Source: JBGSUZ01 sp964404895 (GTDB lineage Bacteria > Bacillota > Clostridia > Peptostreptococcales > Acidaminobacteraceae). From it: 64,000 nt of DNA. The stretch covers positions 620,001-684,000 of the forward strand of contig CAYOLV010000002.1 in assembly GCA_964404895.1 (NCBI GenBank), written 5' to 3'. Shown here piece after piece: positions 40,790 to 49,800 of this stretch (positions within the stretch are counted from its first letter, which is position 1; every line of letters starts with the position of its first letter). The notes below the pieces were generated by a model. That model saw nothing but the letters and a program-made list of their open reading frames with translations, was not told where the DNA came from and did not search any database. A program made the position numbers and the translations under genes.

Positions 40790-41137
40790 TTAATAGTGGC
40801 CTTCCAGTGGGACGATGCAAATGAACTTCAAAGGTTTGTTGCCAGTATTTCTAAACTGATGCAACTCATTTTCTGGGACAAAGGCGTAAGACCCCGCACT
40901 AATTTCATTCTCTACGCCATTTAAAAACAAATGTCCTTCTCCCTCAATAATATAATTAATATGAGGCCAAGGGTGTGCATGTCTAGGCGTATGCCCCCCC
41001 GCTTCTATTTCAAAAACCCGCATAACATGATTGTCCCAACCTTCGTTAGGGGAAATCAAGACCTTCATTACAGCACCTTTTACCTCAGGGTTGCTCATGG
41101 CAGTTCCCAGTAATTGATCAATGTGTCCTAATGCCAT
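40790..41137 (-). CDS. Small cupin-domain protein
   Basis: 115 aa single-domain cupin. The metal-binding motif is visible: HTPRHAHPWPHINYIIEGEG with His at about 53-62, and the second motif HQFRNTGNKPLKFICI. RBS TAGGAGG. It leads the ppk-ppx operon (20-nt gap), an arrangement I do not recall as standard. It may bind a metal or metabolite and tune the operon, but no function is shown. Confidence 0.82.
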   Translation of the reverse strand: MALGHIDQLLGTAMSNPEVKGAVMKVLISPNEGWDNHVMRVFEIEAGGHTPRHAHPWPHINYIIEGEGHLFLNGVENEISAGSYAFVPENELHQFRNTGNKPLKFICIVPLEGHY

Positions 41138-41300
41138 ATCTTTGTCCTCCTATTTCAATCTATATGGTTGTGTGTCGCGAATAGATTCAGTCTATTGCGT
41201 TTAAAAAAGGCTTTGCCTCTCTTCCCATTGTATACCCAGAGCGAGGAATTCTATACCTCTAATTTTAAGCAAGCTTTTTTTATTTCGTTAGCCGAAACAA

Positions 41301-41330
41301 TTGCCATATTAATAATTTTAATGTTATACT
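41301..41330 (+). promoter_or_regulatory. Sigma-A promoter of the MATE gene
   Basis: TTGCCA (41301-41306), 18-bp spacer, TGTTATACT extended -10 (TATACT at 41325-41330), 34 bp before the start codon. Confidence 0.65.
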
Positions 41331-41364
41331 ATTTTTATAGTTCATATTCAAATTGGAGGTCTTC

Positions 41365-42711
41365 ATGGATACCGTACAAAGCCGTCAAACCATCTTGTCT
41401 GAAAGTCTCTGGAAAGCCGTTATTATGCTGGGTTTACCCGTTATGGCAACCAACTTGATTCAGACAATTTACAACCTAGTAGATACTTTTTTCATAGGTA
41501 AGTTGGGCACCAGCCAAGTAGCCAGTGTTCAGTTGGCTTGGCCAGTCAACTTCGTCATGCTCTCCCTTGGAGCAGGCCTCTCCATTGCCACAACTTCTAT
41601 GATTGCTCAATATACAGGTGCAGGCCATCACGATAAGGCTCGAAAAGCAGCAGGACAAATTTTGATAGTAAATTTTTTGTTATCTGTTGTGGTAGCAGCC
41701 ATAAGCATTCCCTTTTTAAGACAAATCGTGGCTTTGTTAGGTGTTAGCGGAGAGCTCTCTGTACATACTTATAATTATTTATTGGTCAACCTAATCGGAC
41801 TGCCAACCATGTTCCTCATGTTTGCCTATAACGGCATAAAAAACGGCAGTGGCGATACAGTCAGCCCCATGTTACTCAACACAGCTGGGGTTATTCTGAC
41901 CATTATACTCGACCCTATTTTCATTTTTACTTTGGACATGGGAGTGGCAGGCGGTGCTTGGGCGATGGTTGCTTCTAGAGGTATATTCTCAGCATTCGCC
42001 ATTTCTCGAATGTTTATCAAGCCTTCCCAATTAAAGCTCTCCCTTGCCGATTTAGTTCCCGATTGGCCTTTCATTAAAAATGTATTTAAAATAGCCATTC
42101 CATCTTCGGTAGGACAGTCTATGGAAGCCTTTGGTTTCCTTGTTATGAACATATTTATAGTCGATTTAGGGGAAGCTACTCTGACAGCCTTTTCAATTGG
42201 TAACCGTGTCAACGGGTTGGTGTTAATGCCTGCAATGGGAATAGGCGCTGCCCTTGCTACTATTGTGGGTCAAAATATAGGTGCTAATCAGCTCTCGCGC
42301 GCAAAGGAAGCGGTCAAAGTCAGCTCTATTTTATCGACATGCGTCTTAATTCTCGGAGGCATCCCAATGATTATTTGGGCAACGCCAATCATCAGCGCCT
42401 TTTCTGAAGATCCTACGGTCATCAGCCAAGGGGCGTACTACTTGATTTTAATCACCCTGTCTATTCCCCTTATGGGATTTTTCAATGTCTTCATTGGTAC
42501 TTTCCAAGGCGCAGGCCATACGACCATGGTCATGATGATGCAAATGGGCAGATTATGGGGTCTTCGAATTCCCTTAATTATTATCTTAATGAAATTAATG
42601 CCCGGCAACCCTTCTGCCATTTGGTACAGCATGATTCTCAGCAATTTCTTAACTTGTGTCTTTGGTTATATTTTATACAAATCAAAAAAATGGGAAAAAA
42701 AGCTTGTCTAA
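41365..42711 (+). CDS. MATE-family efflux transporter
   Basis: 448 aa, twelve TM segments in two halves. Family motifs include ILSESLWKAVIMLGLPVMATNLIQTIYNLVDTFFIGKLG at the start and LTAFSIGNRVNGLVLMPAMGIGAALATIVGQNIGAN in the second half. Drug or metabolite export driven by Na+ or H+ is likely. ATG 41365 follows TTGGAGG; the TTG frame starting inside that site is rejected. Single gene with its own promoter. Confidence 0.93.
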   Translation: MDTVQSRQTILSESLWKAVIMLGLPVMATNLIQTIYNLVDTFFIGKLGTSQVASVQLAWPVNFVMLSLGAGLSIATTSMIAQYTGAGHHDKARKAAGQILIVNFLLSVVVAAISIPFLRQIVALLGVSGELSVHTYNYLLVNLIGLPTMFLMFAYNGIKNGSGDTVSPMLLNTAGVILTIILDPIFIFTLDMGVAGGAWAMVASRGIFSAFAISRMFIKPSQLKLSLADLVPDWPFIKNVFKIAIPSSVGQSMEAFGFLVMNIFIVDLGEATLTAFSIGNRVNGLVLMPAMGIGAALATIVGQNIGANQLSRAKEAVKVSSILSTCVLILGGIPMIIWATPIISAFSEDPTVISQGAYYLILITLSIPLMGFFNVFIGTFQGAGHTTMVMMMQMGRLWGLRIPLIIILMKLMPGNPSAIWYSMILSNFLTCVFGYILYKSKKWEKKLV

Positions 42712-42742
42712 GTATTCTGAATATGGTACTATCTAAGTGTTA

Positions 42743-42772
42743 TTGCAGATTATTTACTATTTTATCTATTAA
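42743..42772 (+). promoter_or_regulatory. Candidate promoter of the leader ORF/rsgA unit
   Basis: TTGCAG (42743-42748), 18-bp spacer, TATTAA (42767-42772). It precedes the AAAGGAG ribosome site of the 11-codon ORF by about 24 bp. Confidence 0.4.
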
Positions 42773-42811
42773 TGCGACTGTGTTCGCAGCTTTTGAAAGG
42801 AGAAATGTTAT

Positions 42812-42847
42812 ATGAAAACTCAATTAATTGCAGGTGCAAACAACTAA
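42812..42847 (+). CDS. 11-aa leader peptide upstream of rsgA
   Basis: ATG at 42812 reads MKTQLIAGANN and stops at TAA (42845-42847). A very good ribosome site, AAAGGAG (42796-42802), stands 9 nt upstream. A terminator-like hairpin follows 43 nt later and rsgA begins after that. This is the layout of a translational attenuator or a stand-alone small peptide gene. The peptide is not one I recognise. Confidence 0.55.
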   Translation: MKTQLIAGANN

Positions 42848-42889
42848 TTTCATTCAACCCTTTCGAAGCAACTAAAATAAACGTTTATC

Positions 42890-42921
42890 AAACACGCTTT
42901 ATTTCTGAGGCGTGTTTTTTT
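42890..42921 (+). terminator. Attenuator-like hairpin before rsgA
   Basis: AAACACGC (42890-42897) pairs perfectly with GCGTGTTT (42910-42917), loop 12 nt, followed by a run of T to 42921. It lies inside the leader between the 11-codon ORF and rsgA, so read-through would be needed for rsgA unless a further promoter exists. Confidence 0.7.
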
Positions 42922-42966
42922 GCGCCCAAAAACAAGTTGCTTCCATTACCTTTGGAGGTCATCGAT

Positions 42967-44049
42967 TTGACAAATTTAGAAAACATGAAAACACTCCGTA
43001 CCTACGGTTTTAACGAAGCACATTACGAAAATATGGAAAACACTCAGGGGATTTCACATTTGATCCCTGCACGAGTCTTGAGCCGCAACAGAAATATTTA
43101 CCACCTAATTGCAGAACAAGGCGCTGTCACAGGAACCCTTAGCGGGAAATACCAGTATGAAAACGAAACGTCTCACTACCCCGTTGTAGGAGATTGGGTT
43201 CTTGTGGAAATGAAAGAACAAATGGCTGTCATTCAAGGTATGCTGCCTCGCAAAGGAAAATTTTCCAGAAAAGAAGCAGGACAAGTGACCAACGAACAAG
43301 TCCTTGCAGCCAATGTGGACTTAATCTTTATTGTAACAGGTCTAGATTCCAACTTTAACCTCTCTCGAATTCAAAGGTATAGAACTGTTGCCTTAGAAGG
43401 CGGCGCTCAACCGATTATCATTCTGAACAAAGCAGATCTTTGCGACGACTTAGAGGATAAGCTAGCCGCTGTGAGAACCGTTGCCCCGGAAGATCCAATT
43501 CACGCGGTCAGCACATGGACAGGGGAAGGTTTGGAAGTCCTTTACGACTATTTAACCGAAGGAAGAACCATCGCCTTCTTTGGTTCTTCTGGGGTAGGCA
43601 AATCCAGTTTGACCAATGCCCTGCTCAAAGAAACCTTCATGGCCACCAGCGCCGTCAGTGAAGCCCACGGCAAAGGCAGACACACCACCACCACAGCGGA
43701 ACTGATTTTACTCCCTTCAGGTGGCTGCCTCATCGATACGCCTGGAATCAGAGAAATTCAAATTTGGTGCCATGAAGACGCTGTTGAAACAGGATTTGAA
43801 GACATTGCTGCCCTAGCCGCCTCTTGTCAGTTTGATAATTGCAAACACCAAGCTGAACCCGGTTGTGCCGTTAAAAGAGCACTAAAAATAGGCACGCTGT
43901 CTGAACGCCACTACAACAACTACCAAAACATGAAAAAAGAAGCGATCTTCATTGAGGCGAAACAACGCCATAAAGATCGCTTAAGCAACAAACCTGAAAA
44001 GAAGAAAAAGCCTCGTCAGAAAAGTTTTGCCGCTGATTTAGATTTATAA
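42967..44049 (+). CDS. rsgA: Ribosome small-subunit-dependent GTPase RsgA
   Basis: 360 aa. N-terminal OB fold (RVLSRNRNIYHLIAEQGAVTGTLSGK), circularly permuted GTPase with NKADLC (G4) before GSSGVGKSSLTNALL (G1), GRHTTTTAELILLPSGG (G2) and DTPGIREIQ (G3), and the zinc site CQFDNCKHQAEPGCAV. It assists 30S maturation. TTG 42967 is chosen: GGAGG stands 8 nt before it, and the longer frame runs through the leader hairpin. The C-terminus ends in a basic tail and its stop overlaps the converging pxpBC gene by 6 nt. Confidence 0.94.
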   Translation: MTNLENMKTLRTYGFNEAHYENMENTQGISHLIPARVLSRNRNIYHLIAEQGAVTGTLSGKYQYENETSHYPVVGDWVLVEMKEQMAVIQGMLPRKGKFSRKEAGQVTNEQVLAANVDLIFIVTGLDSNFNLSRIQRYRTVALEGGAQPIIILNKADLCDDLEDKLAAVRTVAPEDPIHAVSTWTGEGLEVLYDYLTEGRTIAFFGSSGVGKSSLTNALLKETFMATSAVSEAHGKGRHTTTTAELILLPSGGCLIDTPGIREIQIWCHEDAVETGFEDIAALAASCQFDNCKHQAEPGCAVKRALKIGTLSERHYNNYQNMKKEAIFIEAKQRHKDRLSNKPEKKKKPRQKSFAADLDL

Positions 44050-45894
44050 ATCAACCTGTACATCATAAACATTTCCATTTACTGTAATCTTAAAGAATCG
44101 AGTCACCGCCTTACAAATTTCCAAAAAGGCGCTGACTTGGTTCTTTTCATTTTCCATTTTTTCAAGAAGGGCACGGTGAGCTTCTTCAAGGGTCACAGCT
44201 TCAAAGTATATTCGATCTCCAGGTTGAGTTTGACCTATTTTATCCAGATCTGCCGTAATTACATGGGCTATTTTGGTATACCCACCCACCGTTTGCCGAT
44301 CCGCTAACATGATAATCGGCTGTCCCTGACCGGGTACTTGTATTGCGCCATAACATATGCCGTCTGAAATAATGTCCGCTGAGTCTTTATGGGCAATCTG
44401 TTCCCCCTCTAGCCGATAGCCCATACGATCTGCTGATTGGCTGACTGTATAACTGCTTCTTAAAAAGGTTTGAATACCGTCTTCTGTAAAATAATCTTCT
44501 TGTGGACCTAGAATAACCCTAAGTCTGATCTCATTCCCATATATGGGTCTATAAGCTTCCGGCAACATTTGAGGGGTCGATAACATGGATTGACCCACAG
44601 ACAATCGATCTCCTATTTTTAATGCCCGTCCTGCATATCCACCCATTTTGCTGTTGACCGCGGTTGACCTACTCCCTAAGACCAAGGGCACATCAATGCC
44701 CCCTTCAATGGTTAAGTAAGCGCGACAGCCCTTTTCAAGAACGCCAAAGGACAATTCATCTCCCACTTTAGCCTTCTGAGTTGTATACATATCAACAGCT
44801 TCACCATTAAGACAAGGGTTCATGAATGCCCCTGTAATCGCAAAGTAACTTTCCTTTAAAAATTTGATTTGAGGCCCCAATATTAAAATTTCTAAACCTG
44901 CCGCTTCTGGTGAATTGCCTAATAAGCTATTGCCTATTCTCAATGCTTCTCCATCCATTGCACCGGAACTGCTGACCCCAATAGCCTGATAGCCCCACCG
45001 TCCTAAATCTTGCACTGTTGTTTGGAGCCCAGGTGACAGTATTTCGAGGGTGGCTTCTTGCTTCCACGCTTCCACAGGGGTGTCTTTTTGAAGTCCTATC
45101 TCGGACTGATTGCCTTCATCTTTATTCTGTTCATCACCTTTATATTGTTCTTCACCTTTTACCCTAGATACTACTTTATTTTGCACTTCATCACTTGAAT
45201 CCGAAAGGGTTTCAACTGCGACAAACTTCAGCAAATCTCCTGACTTAAGCAAAGCAGGTGAAGGCGATGAAGGGTCGAATAGTTTCAGCGCTGTTCTTCC
45301 AATTAAATTCCATCCGCCGGGAGAACTCTCAGGGTAAATGCCCGTCTGTTTGCCGGCAATACCAACAGAACCTGCCTCAATACGTTTTCTGGGAATTTCC
45401 AGTCTAGGCGTATCCAGTGCAGAATCCATCCCTCCCAGATATGGAAATCCTGAAATGAATCCTAGCATATAAATGAGATAAGGTTGTTGGGTGTGCTTCT
45501 GAATAATCTCTCCTTCTGTCAATCCAGTATGTGCCGCTATTCGAGCCAGATCAGGCCCAAATTCTCCCCCGTATACCGTAGGGACTTCAATCACCTGAGG
45601 CTCTGGCAGTACCATTTTTTCTAACTGGCCTTCAAGTGGAATCAGTTTTTCTGCTAACTCTCCATAGGAGACTCTTAAGCTGTCATAAAGAATAATCAAA
45701 GAGCGGTAAGTCGGTACGATTTCTCTAATACCTTGAATTTCTCCTATTGCAACCTGTTTTTCTATGGCAAAGCACAAAGCTCTGACCTTCCGATGAAGGC
45801 CTTCGTCAATTTGACATCCGAACTCCACCACAAGTCCCTGATCACCTGCAGGCAAGTGTCTCGGCGTTTTATATAAATCGGGTTGCGTTGTCAT
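44044..45894 (-). CDS. pxpBC: 5-oxoprolinase subunits PxpB-PxpC fusion
   Basis: 616 aa: PxpB/KipI part to about 235 (PTYRSLIILYD, LGFISGFPYLGGMD, SVGIAGKQTGIYP, PGGWNLIGRT), a hydrophilic Glu/Lys/Gln linker to about 285, then PxpC/KipA (LEILSPGLQTTVQDLGRWGY, SGAMDGEALRIGNSLLGN, RMGYRLEG, DRQTVGGYTKIAHVI). With PxpA it converts 5-oxoproline to glutamate with ATP. The last ~19 residues, RFFKITVNGNVYDVQVDL, look like the first strand of a biotin-carrier domain, not PxpC. ATG 45894 overlaps the pxpA stop (ATGA). Confidence 0.92.
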   Translation of the reverse strand: MTTQPDLYKTPRHLPAGDQGLVVEFGCQIDEGLHRKVRALCFAIEKQVAIGEIQGIREIVPTYRSLIILYDSLRVSYGELAEKLIPLEGQLEKMVLPEPQVIEVPTVYGGEFGPDLARIAAHTGLTEGEIIQKHTQQPYLIYMLGFISGFPYLGGMDSALDTPRLEIPRKRIEAGSVGIAGKQTGIYPESSPGGWNLIGRTALKLFDPSSPSPALLKSGDLLKFVAVETLSDSSDEVQNKVVSRVKGEEQYKGDEQNKDEGNQSEIGLQKDTPVEAWKQEATLEILSPGLQTTVQDLGRWGYQAIGVSSSGAMDGEALRIGNSLLGNSPEAAGLEILILGPQIKFLKESYFAITGAFMNPCLNGEAVDMYTTQKAKVGDELSFGVLEKGCRAYLTIEGGIDVPLVLGSRSTAVNSKMGGYAGRALKIGDRLSVGQSMLSTPQMLPEAYRPIYGNEIRLRVILGPQEDYFTEDGIQTFLRSSYTVSQSADRMGYRLEGEQIAHKDSADIISDGICYGAIQVPGQGQPIIMLADRQTVGGYTKIAHVITADLDKIGQTQPGDRIYFEAVTLEEAHRALLEKMENEKNQVSAFLEICKAVTRFFKITVNGNVYDVQVDL

Positions 45895-46658
45895 AGCCAA
45901 GCCCCTAAAGACTGAATTTGAATATTTTCCCGAAGAAGAGCTGCTTTGATCTGAGACACAAAAACAAGAGCCTTAGGATTATCTCCATGGACGCAAATGG
46001 ACTGGACTTTAATCGGAATCCATTCACCTGTAATGGCCTCTACGACTCCATCCTTTATCATTTTCACGGTTCTCTCAATAGCTATATGAGAATCATGTAT
46101 CACTGCCCCATCCATATGTCGTGGCACTAACAAACCTTCTCGAGTATAAGCACGATCCGCAAAGACTTCACTAGCCGTTTTTAATTGAAGCTTTTCTCCC
46201 TCAGTGATCATATGGGAATTGGCAAGTCCCATTAAAATGAGAGAGGGATCTACTTCATAAATAGCTTCTGCCAATGCTTTTGCCAATTCTGGGCGCGCAG
46301 CTGCCATATTGTACATGGCACCGTGAACCTTCACGTGTTGTAAAGTCATGCCTTCTGCCGATGCAATTCCACTCAGTGCACCTATTTGATACTGTATATA
46401 AGCCTTAAATTCTCTAGGCGTTACGTCCATATCTCTTCTTCCAAATCCAATCAAGTCGTTGAACCCAGGGTGGGCACCAATGGCGACCCCTTTTTCTTTA
46501 GCGATCGCTACCGTCTCTCTCATCATTAAGGGATCTCCGCCATGCCATCCACATGCAATATTGGCGGAACTAATTTGTTCGAGCACAGCTCGATCATTTC
46601 CAATTGTATATAAGCCAAAACTCTCGCCTAGGTCGCTATTTAGATCTACGATTTTCAT
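45891..46658 (-). CDS. pxpA: 5-oxoprolinase subunit PxpA (LamB/YcsF family)
   Basis: 255 aa: VDLNSDLGESFGLYTIGND at the start, SANIACGWHGGDPLMMRETV near 43-62, GAHPGFNDLIGFGRR near 75, and the C-terminal ICVHGDNPKAL. All are hallmark PxpA motifs. The ATG at 46658 follows AAAGGAGG; the 33-residue longer frame is not supported. First gene of the two-gene pxp operon, acting on pyroglutamate. Confidence 0.95.
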   Translation of the reverse strand: MKIVDLNSDLGESFGLYTIGNDRAVLEQISSANIACGWHGGDPLMMRETVAIAKEKGVAIGAHPGFNDLIGFGRRDMDVTPREFKAYIQYQIGALSGIASAEGMTLQHVKVHGAMYNMAAARPELAKALAEAIYEVDPSLILMGLANSHMITEGEKLQLKTASEVFADRAYTREGLLVPRHMDGAVIHDSHIAIERTVKMIKDGVVEAITGEWIPIKVQSICVHGDNPKALVFVSQIKAALLRENIQIQSLGAWL

Positions 46659-46825
46659 ATGACCTCCTTTAATCAACGGGTTATTTTCTGAAATTCCCAT
46701 ATAAATATCATAACATGGTAAAGGCTCTTTCAAATGTAAACAAAGGATGAATTTCAAAATTCTATTTCATAAATGTTTAAATAGGAGTAATCTTAAATAG
46801 AAATTATTCTATCTTGGGGGTCGAC

Positions 46826-47869
46826 ATGAAATATTTAAAGTACTTTCTCATTTGTGTGCCACTCAGCATCGCAGGACACTATCTCCATTGGAATGACACA
46901 ATCATGTTTATTCTATGCTGTCTTGCTATTGTTCCGTTGGCAGGGTATTTAGGGGAGGCAACAGAAGAATTAGCTGCTTACACCGGCCCGAAAATTGGTG
47001 GCTTTTTAAATGCTACTTTTGGTAATACCACCGAATTAATCATCGCCTTTTTTGCCATGAAAGAAGGTCTTGTCAATGTGGTTAAGGCTTCACTTGCAGG
47101 TTCAATTCTGAGTAACATCCTTCTTGTCTTGGGCTTAAGTATCTTTGTAGGTGGACTCAAACATAAAGAACTTAAATTCGATGCGGATCAAGGTAGTTTT
47201 ACCTCAACCATGCTCCTTTTCACATTTATTGGTCTGGCTATTCCGGCGGCGTTCTCCTACATGATGACCAATGAAGTGGCTGTCGGTAATTTTAAATGGG
47301 CAAGCGTTATTACCGCTGTGATCTTATTGGTCATATACGTGTTGGGACTTCTGTACTCCTTCAAAACTCAAAATGACCTTTATGGTTTGGAACATGCTGA
47401 GGACATTGATTCAAAGTGGGACAAGAAAACAGCCATCTTTATTATTGGGTTGACCACCGTTTTCATTGCCGTCATCTCAGAACTACTGGTCAAAAGCATT
47501 GAACCTATGGCGGCTGCCAATCACATCAATTCACTCTTTGTTGGTTTAATATTAATCCCGATTGTGGGTAATGCAGCTGAACACAGCACTGCAATTATCA
47601 TGGCATTGAAAAATAAAATGGACATCTCCATTGAAATTGCAGCAGGGTCATGTTTGCAGATTGCCTTGTTTGTAACACCTTTGATGGTTCTAGTCAGTTT
47701 ATTCTTCGTACCTATGAACATTATCTTTATGCCTATCGAACTGGTCATTTTTGGTGCCAGCGTTATGATTGTCAATCGCATTGTCAGCTCTGGGCGCAGT
47801 AACTATATGGAAGGTCTCATGCTGGTTTCCATCTATTTAATTGCCGCTGTAGGTTTTTTACTCATGTAA
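46826..47869 (+). CDS. Calcium/proton exchanger (CaCA superfamily, CAX-like)
   Basis: 347 aa, about eleven TM segments. The two alpha repeats are clear: GGFLNATFGNTTELIIAFFA (about 60-80) and VGNAAEHSTAIIMALKNKMD (about 245-265) with the catalytic Glu in NATFGNTTE and GNAAEH. It exports Ca2+ in exchange for H+. ATG 46826 is preferred, with GGGGGT upstream. Monocistronic, followed by a terminator. Confidence 0.94.
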   Translation: MKYLKYFLICVPLSIAGHYLHWNDTIMFILCCLAIVPLAGYLGEATEELAAYTGPKIGGFLNATFGNTTELIIAFFAMKEGLVNVVKASLAGSILSNILLVLGLSIFVGGLKHKELKFDADQGSFTSTMLLFTFIGLAIPAAFSYMMTNEVAVGNFKWASVITAVILLVIYVLGLLYSFKTQNDLYGLEHAEDIDSKWDKKTAIFIIGLTTVFIAVISELLVKSIEPMAAANHINSLFVGLILIPIVGNAAEHSTAIIMALKNKMDISIEIAAGSCLQIALFVTPLMVLVSLFFVPMNIIFMPIELVIFGASVMIVNRIVSSGRSNYMEGLMLVSIYLIAAVGFLLM

Positions 47870-47892
47870 AACGAAATAATTTGCAACATTAA

Positions 47893-47940
47893 AAGGCAGT
47901 TTCTCTAAACCTATAAGGTTTCTTGAGAAACTGCCTTCTT
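47893..47940. terminator. Bidirectional terminator
   Basis: AAGGCAGTTTCTC (47893-47905) pairs with GAGAAACTGCCTT (47925-47937), extended by AAACCT/AGGTTT inside. T-rich on the right, A-rich on the left. Serves the exchanger and the converging amino-acid ABC operon. Confidence 0.85.
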
Positions 47941-47995
47941 CAATTTTTCGCCCTTTTTATAGTACTTACTATACTTTTATAAACTTAATACACTT

Positions 47996-48718
47996 TTATA
48001 ACACTTTAGATAAAAATAACTGAGTGCGCTCTTCCTCTGGGGCATCAAATAACTCAAGTGGCGGCTTGTCTTCAACAATTCTGCCTTCATCCATGAAGAT
48101 TACTCGATCCGCAACTTCTTTAGCAAAGCCCATTTCATGGGTCACAATAATCATATCCATCCCCTCAAGGGCAAGAGTTTTCATCAAATCCAATACTTCT
48201 TTTACCATTTCTGGGTCTAGCGCCGATGTCGGTTCGTCAAACAGCATCCATTCCGGTTCCATAGCTAAGGCTCTAGCGATGGCGATCCGCTGCTTCTGAC
48301 CCCCAGACAATTGGTTCGGATAGGCATTTGCCTTATCTGCAAGACCAACTTTCTCTAAGAGTTTAAGAGCACGTTCCTCCACCACTTTAGGAGACTCTTT
48401 TTTCACTAAAATAGGCGCTAAGGTTAAATTTTCTAGAACAGACTTATGAGGGAACAAATTAAAAGACTGAAAGACGAACCCCATCTTTTGTCGGGTATGA
48501 TCAAGGGCTTTTTCCGTTATACCCAAAACTTCCCCTTCTACCTTAATTAATCCCTTTGTAGGTTTTTCTAAACCGTTGAGACATCTGAGCAAAGTGCTCT
48601 TTCCAGAACCACTTGGCCCAATAATGACAGTTACCTGTCCCTTTTCAAATGTGATATTCAAGTCTTTTAAGACTTCTAACTTTCCAAAATGTTTATCTAA
48701 ATTTTTTACATCAATCAC
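47996..48718 (-). CDS. Polar amino-acid ABC transporter ATPase
   Basis: 240 aa. Walker A GPSGSGKSTLLRCLNGLE, Q-loop GFVFQSFNLFPH, signature NQLSGGQKQRIAIARALA, Walker B EWMLFDEPTSALDPEMV, H-loop VTHEMGFA. It belongs to the GlnQ/ArtM class rather than PstB. GTG start overlaps the permease gene by 8 nt. No binding protein lies next to it. Confidence 0.92.
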   Translation of the reverse strand: MIDVKNLDKHFGKLEVLKDLNITFEKGQVTVIIGPSGSGKSTLLRCLNGLEKPTKGLIKVEGEVLGITEKALDHTRQKMGFVFQSFNLFPHKSVLENLTLAPILVKKESPKVVEERALKLLEKVGLADKANAYPNQLSGGQKQRIAIARALAMEPEWMLFDEPTSALDPEMVKEVLDLMKTLALEGMDMIIVTHEMGFAKEVADRVIFMDEGRIVEDKPPLELFDAPEEERTQLFLSKVL

Positions 48719-49349
48719 TGACTTTCAATCTCCTTTCCAGTTGCTGCAATACTATCGAAAGACTATAGGTCAATACAAAGTAAATGGCGCCTACAACAAT
48801 TAACGGTTCAAAAGGCTTAAAGGTAATGCCTCTCACGGTATCTGCATTGTACATTAAGTCATGTACACCTATTACCGAAACAATAGCGGACTCTTTAATC
48901 AAAACGATAAACTCATTGCCCAGTGCAGGTAAAATGTTTTTAAAGGCTTGAGGCAGAACTACACTTTTCATGGTTTGATGCATAGACATCCCTAGGCTTC
49001 TCGCCGCTTCCCATTGTCCTTTGTCCACGGCTTCTATCCCTGCACGAATAATCTCTGAAATGTAGGCTGCACTGTTGAGAGACATTGCCAATACCGCAGC
49101 AACCATCATCGGAATATTGGGAATTCCATAATAGACGATATACAATTGCAGAATCAGTGGTGTACCTCTCACAACTGCAACATAAGCATCTCCAATTTTT
49201 CCAATCGCAGCTATCCTATTTCGTCTCAGCAAAGTGAGTCCAATGCCCAACAAGAGACCAAAAAAAACCGATATTAAAGATAAACCTATCGTATAGATTG
49301 TCCCATTAATAAAATACTGCCCATAAGTACTTAAAAAATTAAAATTCAT
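48711..49349 (-). CDS. Polar amino-acid ABC transporter permease
   Basis: 212 aa, about five TM segments. HisM/GlnP type: the start YFINGTIYTIGLSLISVFFGLLLGIGL, VRGTPLILQLYIVYYG, and the EAA loop GQWEAARSLGMSMHQTMKSVVLPQAFKNILP. It begins at ATG after AAAGGATAG. It forms the importer with the ATPase encoded downstream. The binding protein must be elsewhere. Confidence 0.92.
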   Translation of the reverse strand: MNFNFLSTYGQYFINGTIYTIGLSLISVFFGLLLGIGLTLLRRNRIAAIGKIGDAYVAVVRGTPLILQLYIVYYGIPNIPMMVAAVLAMSLNSAAYISEIIRAGIEAVDKGQWEAARSLGMSMHQTMKSVVLPQAFKNILPALGNEFIVLIKESAIVSVIGVHDLMYNADTVRGITFKPFEPLIVVGAIYFVLTYSLSIVLQQLERRLKVSD

Positions 49350-49538
49350 TTTCTATCCTTTTGCAAACATCTGTAAAGCTTTAAATATCAATGTTTGCAC
49401 CTTTCTTTTCATTTTTCTTGATTTATTATACAAATTATTGCATAAATAGTCAATCTAATTCTACCCCTACACCTCTATATTTGATAATTAGCCCCCTTTT
49501 CGGGGTATAAATAAAAGAGGAAACTAGGAGGTGAGGTC

Positions 49539-49775
49539 ATGAAAATTGATATTTTGAATGAAATCATCACATTAAAAGAAAAGCAAAAAGCTCTGGAAGA
49601 AGAATTGAATGCCTTGAAAGCCAAACTTAAGGAAGAAGAACATCTTTATGTCAGAATGCATCAGGAAGAGCTGGCAAACCGAATGGCTGAAAACTGGAAT
49701 AGAGAGCTTGAAGGCCCTGTTGTTCGCAAAGAAGAAGAAGTTCATATTCACGAAAGAGAAAAGATCTATAATTGA
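49539..49775 (+). CDS. Small coiled-coil protein, unknown
   Basis: 78 aa. Almost entirely one charged amphipathic helix (LKEKQKALEEELNALKAKLKEEE with heptad repeats), then a His/Glu-rich tail. No domain is recognised. A strong AGGAGGTGAGG ribosome site supports expression. It precedes the pentapeptide-repeat gene by 72 nt, which has its own extended -10. Confidence 0.6.
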   Translation: MKIDILNEIITLKEKQKALEEELNALKAKLKEEEHLYVRMHQEELANRMAENWNRELEGPVVRKEEEVHIHEREKIYN

Positions 49776-49800
49776 ATGTTAAGTCACGGGTTGAAGAACG

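Noticed and set aside
41170..41300. Region before the MATE gene considered as a riboswitch (hairpin near 41177-41201)
   Set aside because: Only a weak bulged hairpin is visible; it lies upstream of the likely transcription start and no known aptamer core is present.
47996..48718. ABC ATPase considered as the missing PstB
   Set aside because: Motifs and the adjacent HisM/GlnP-type permease place it with polar amino-acid transporters.
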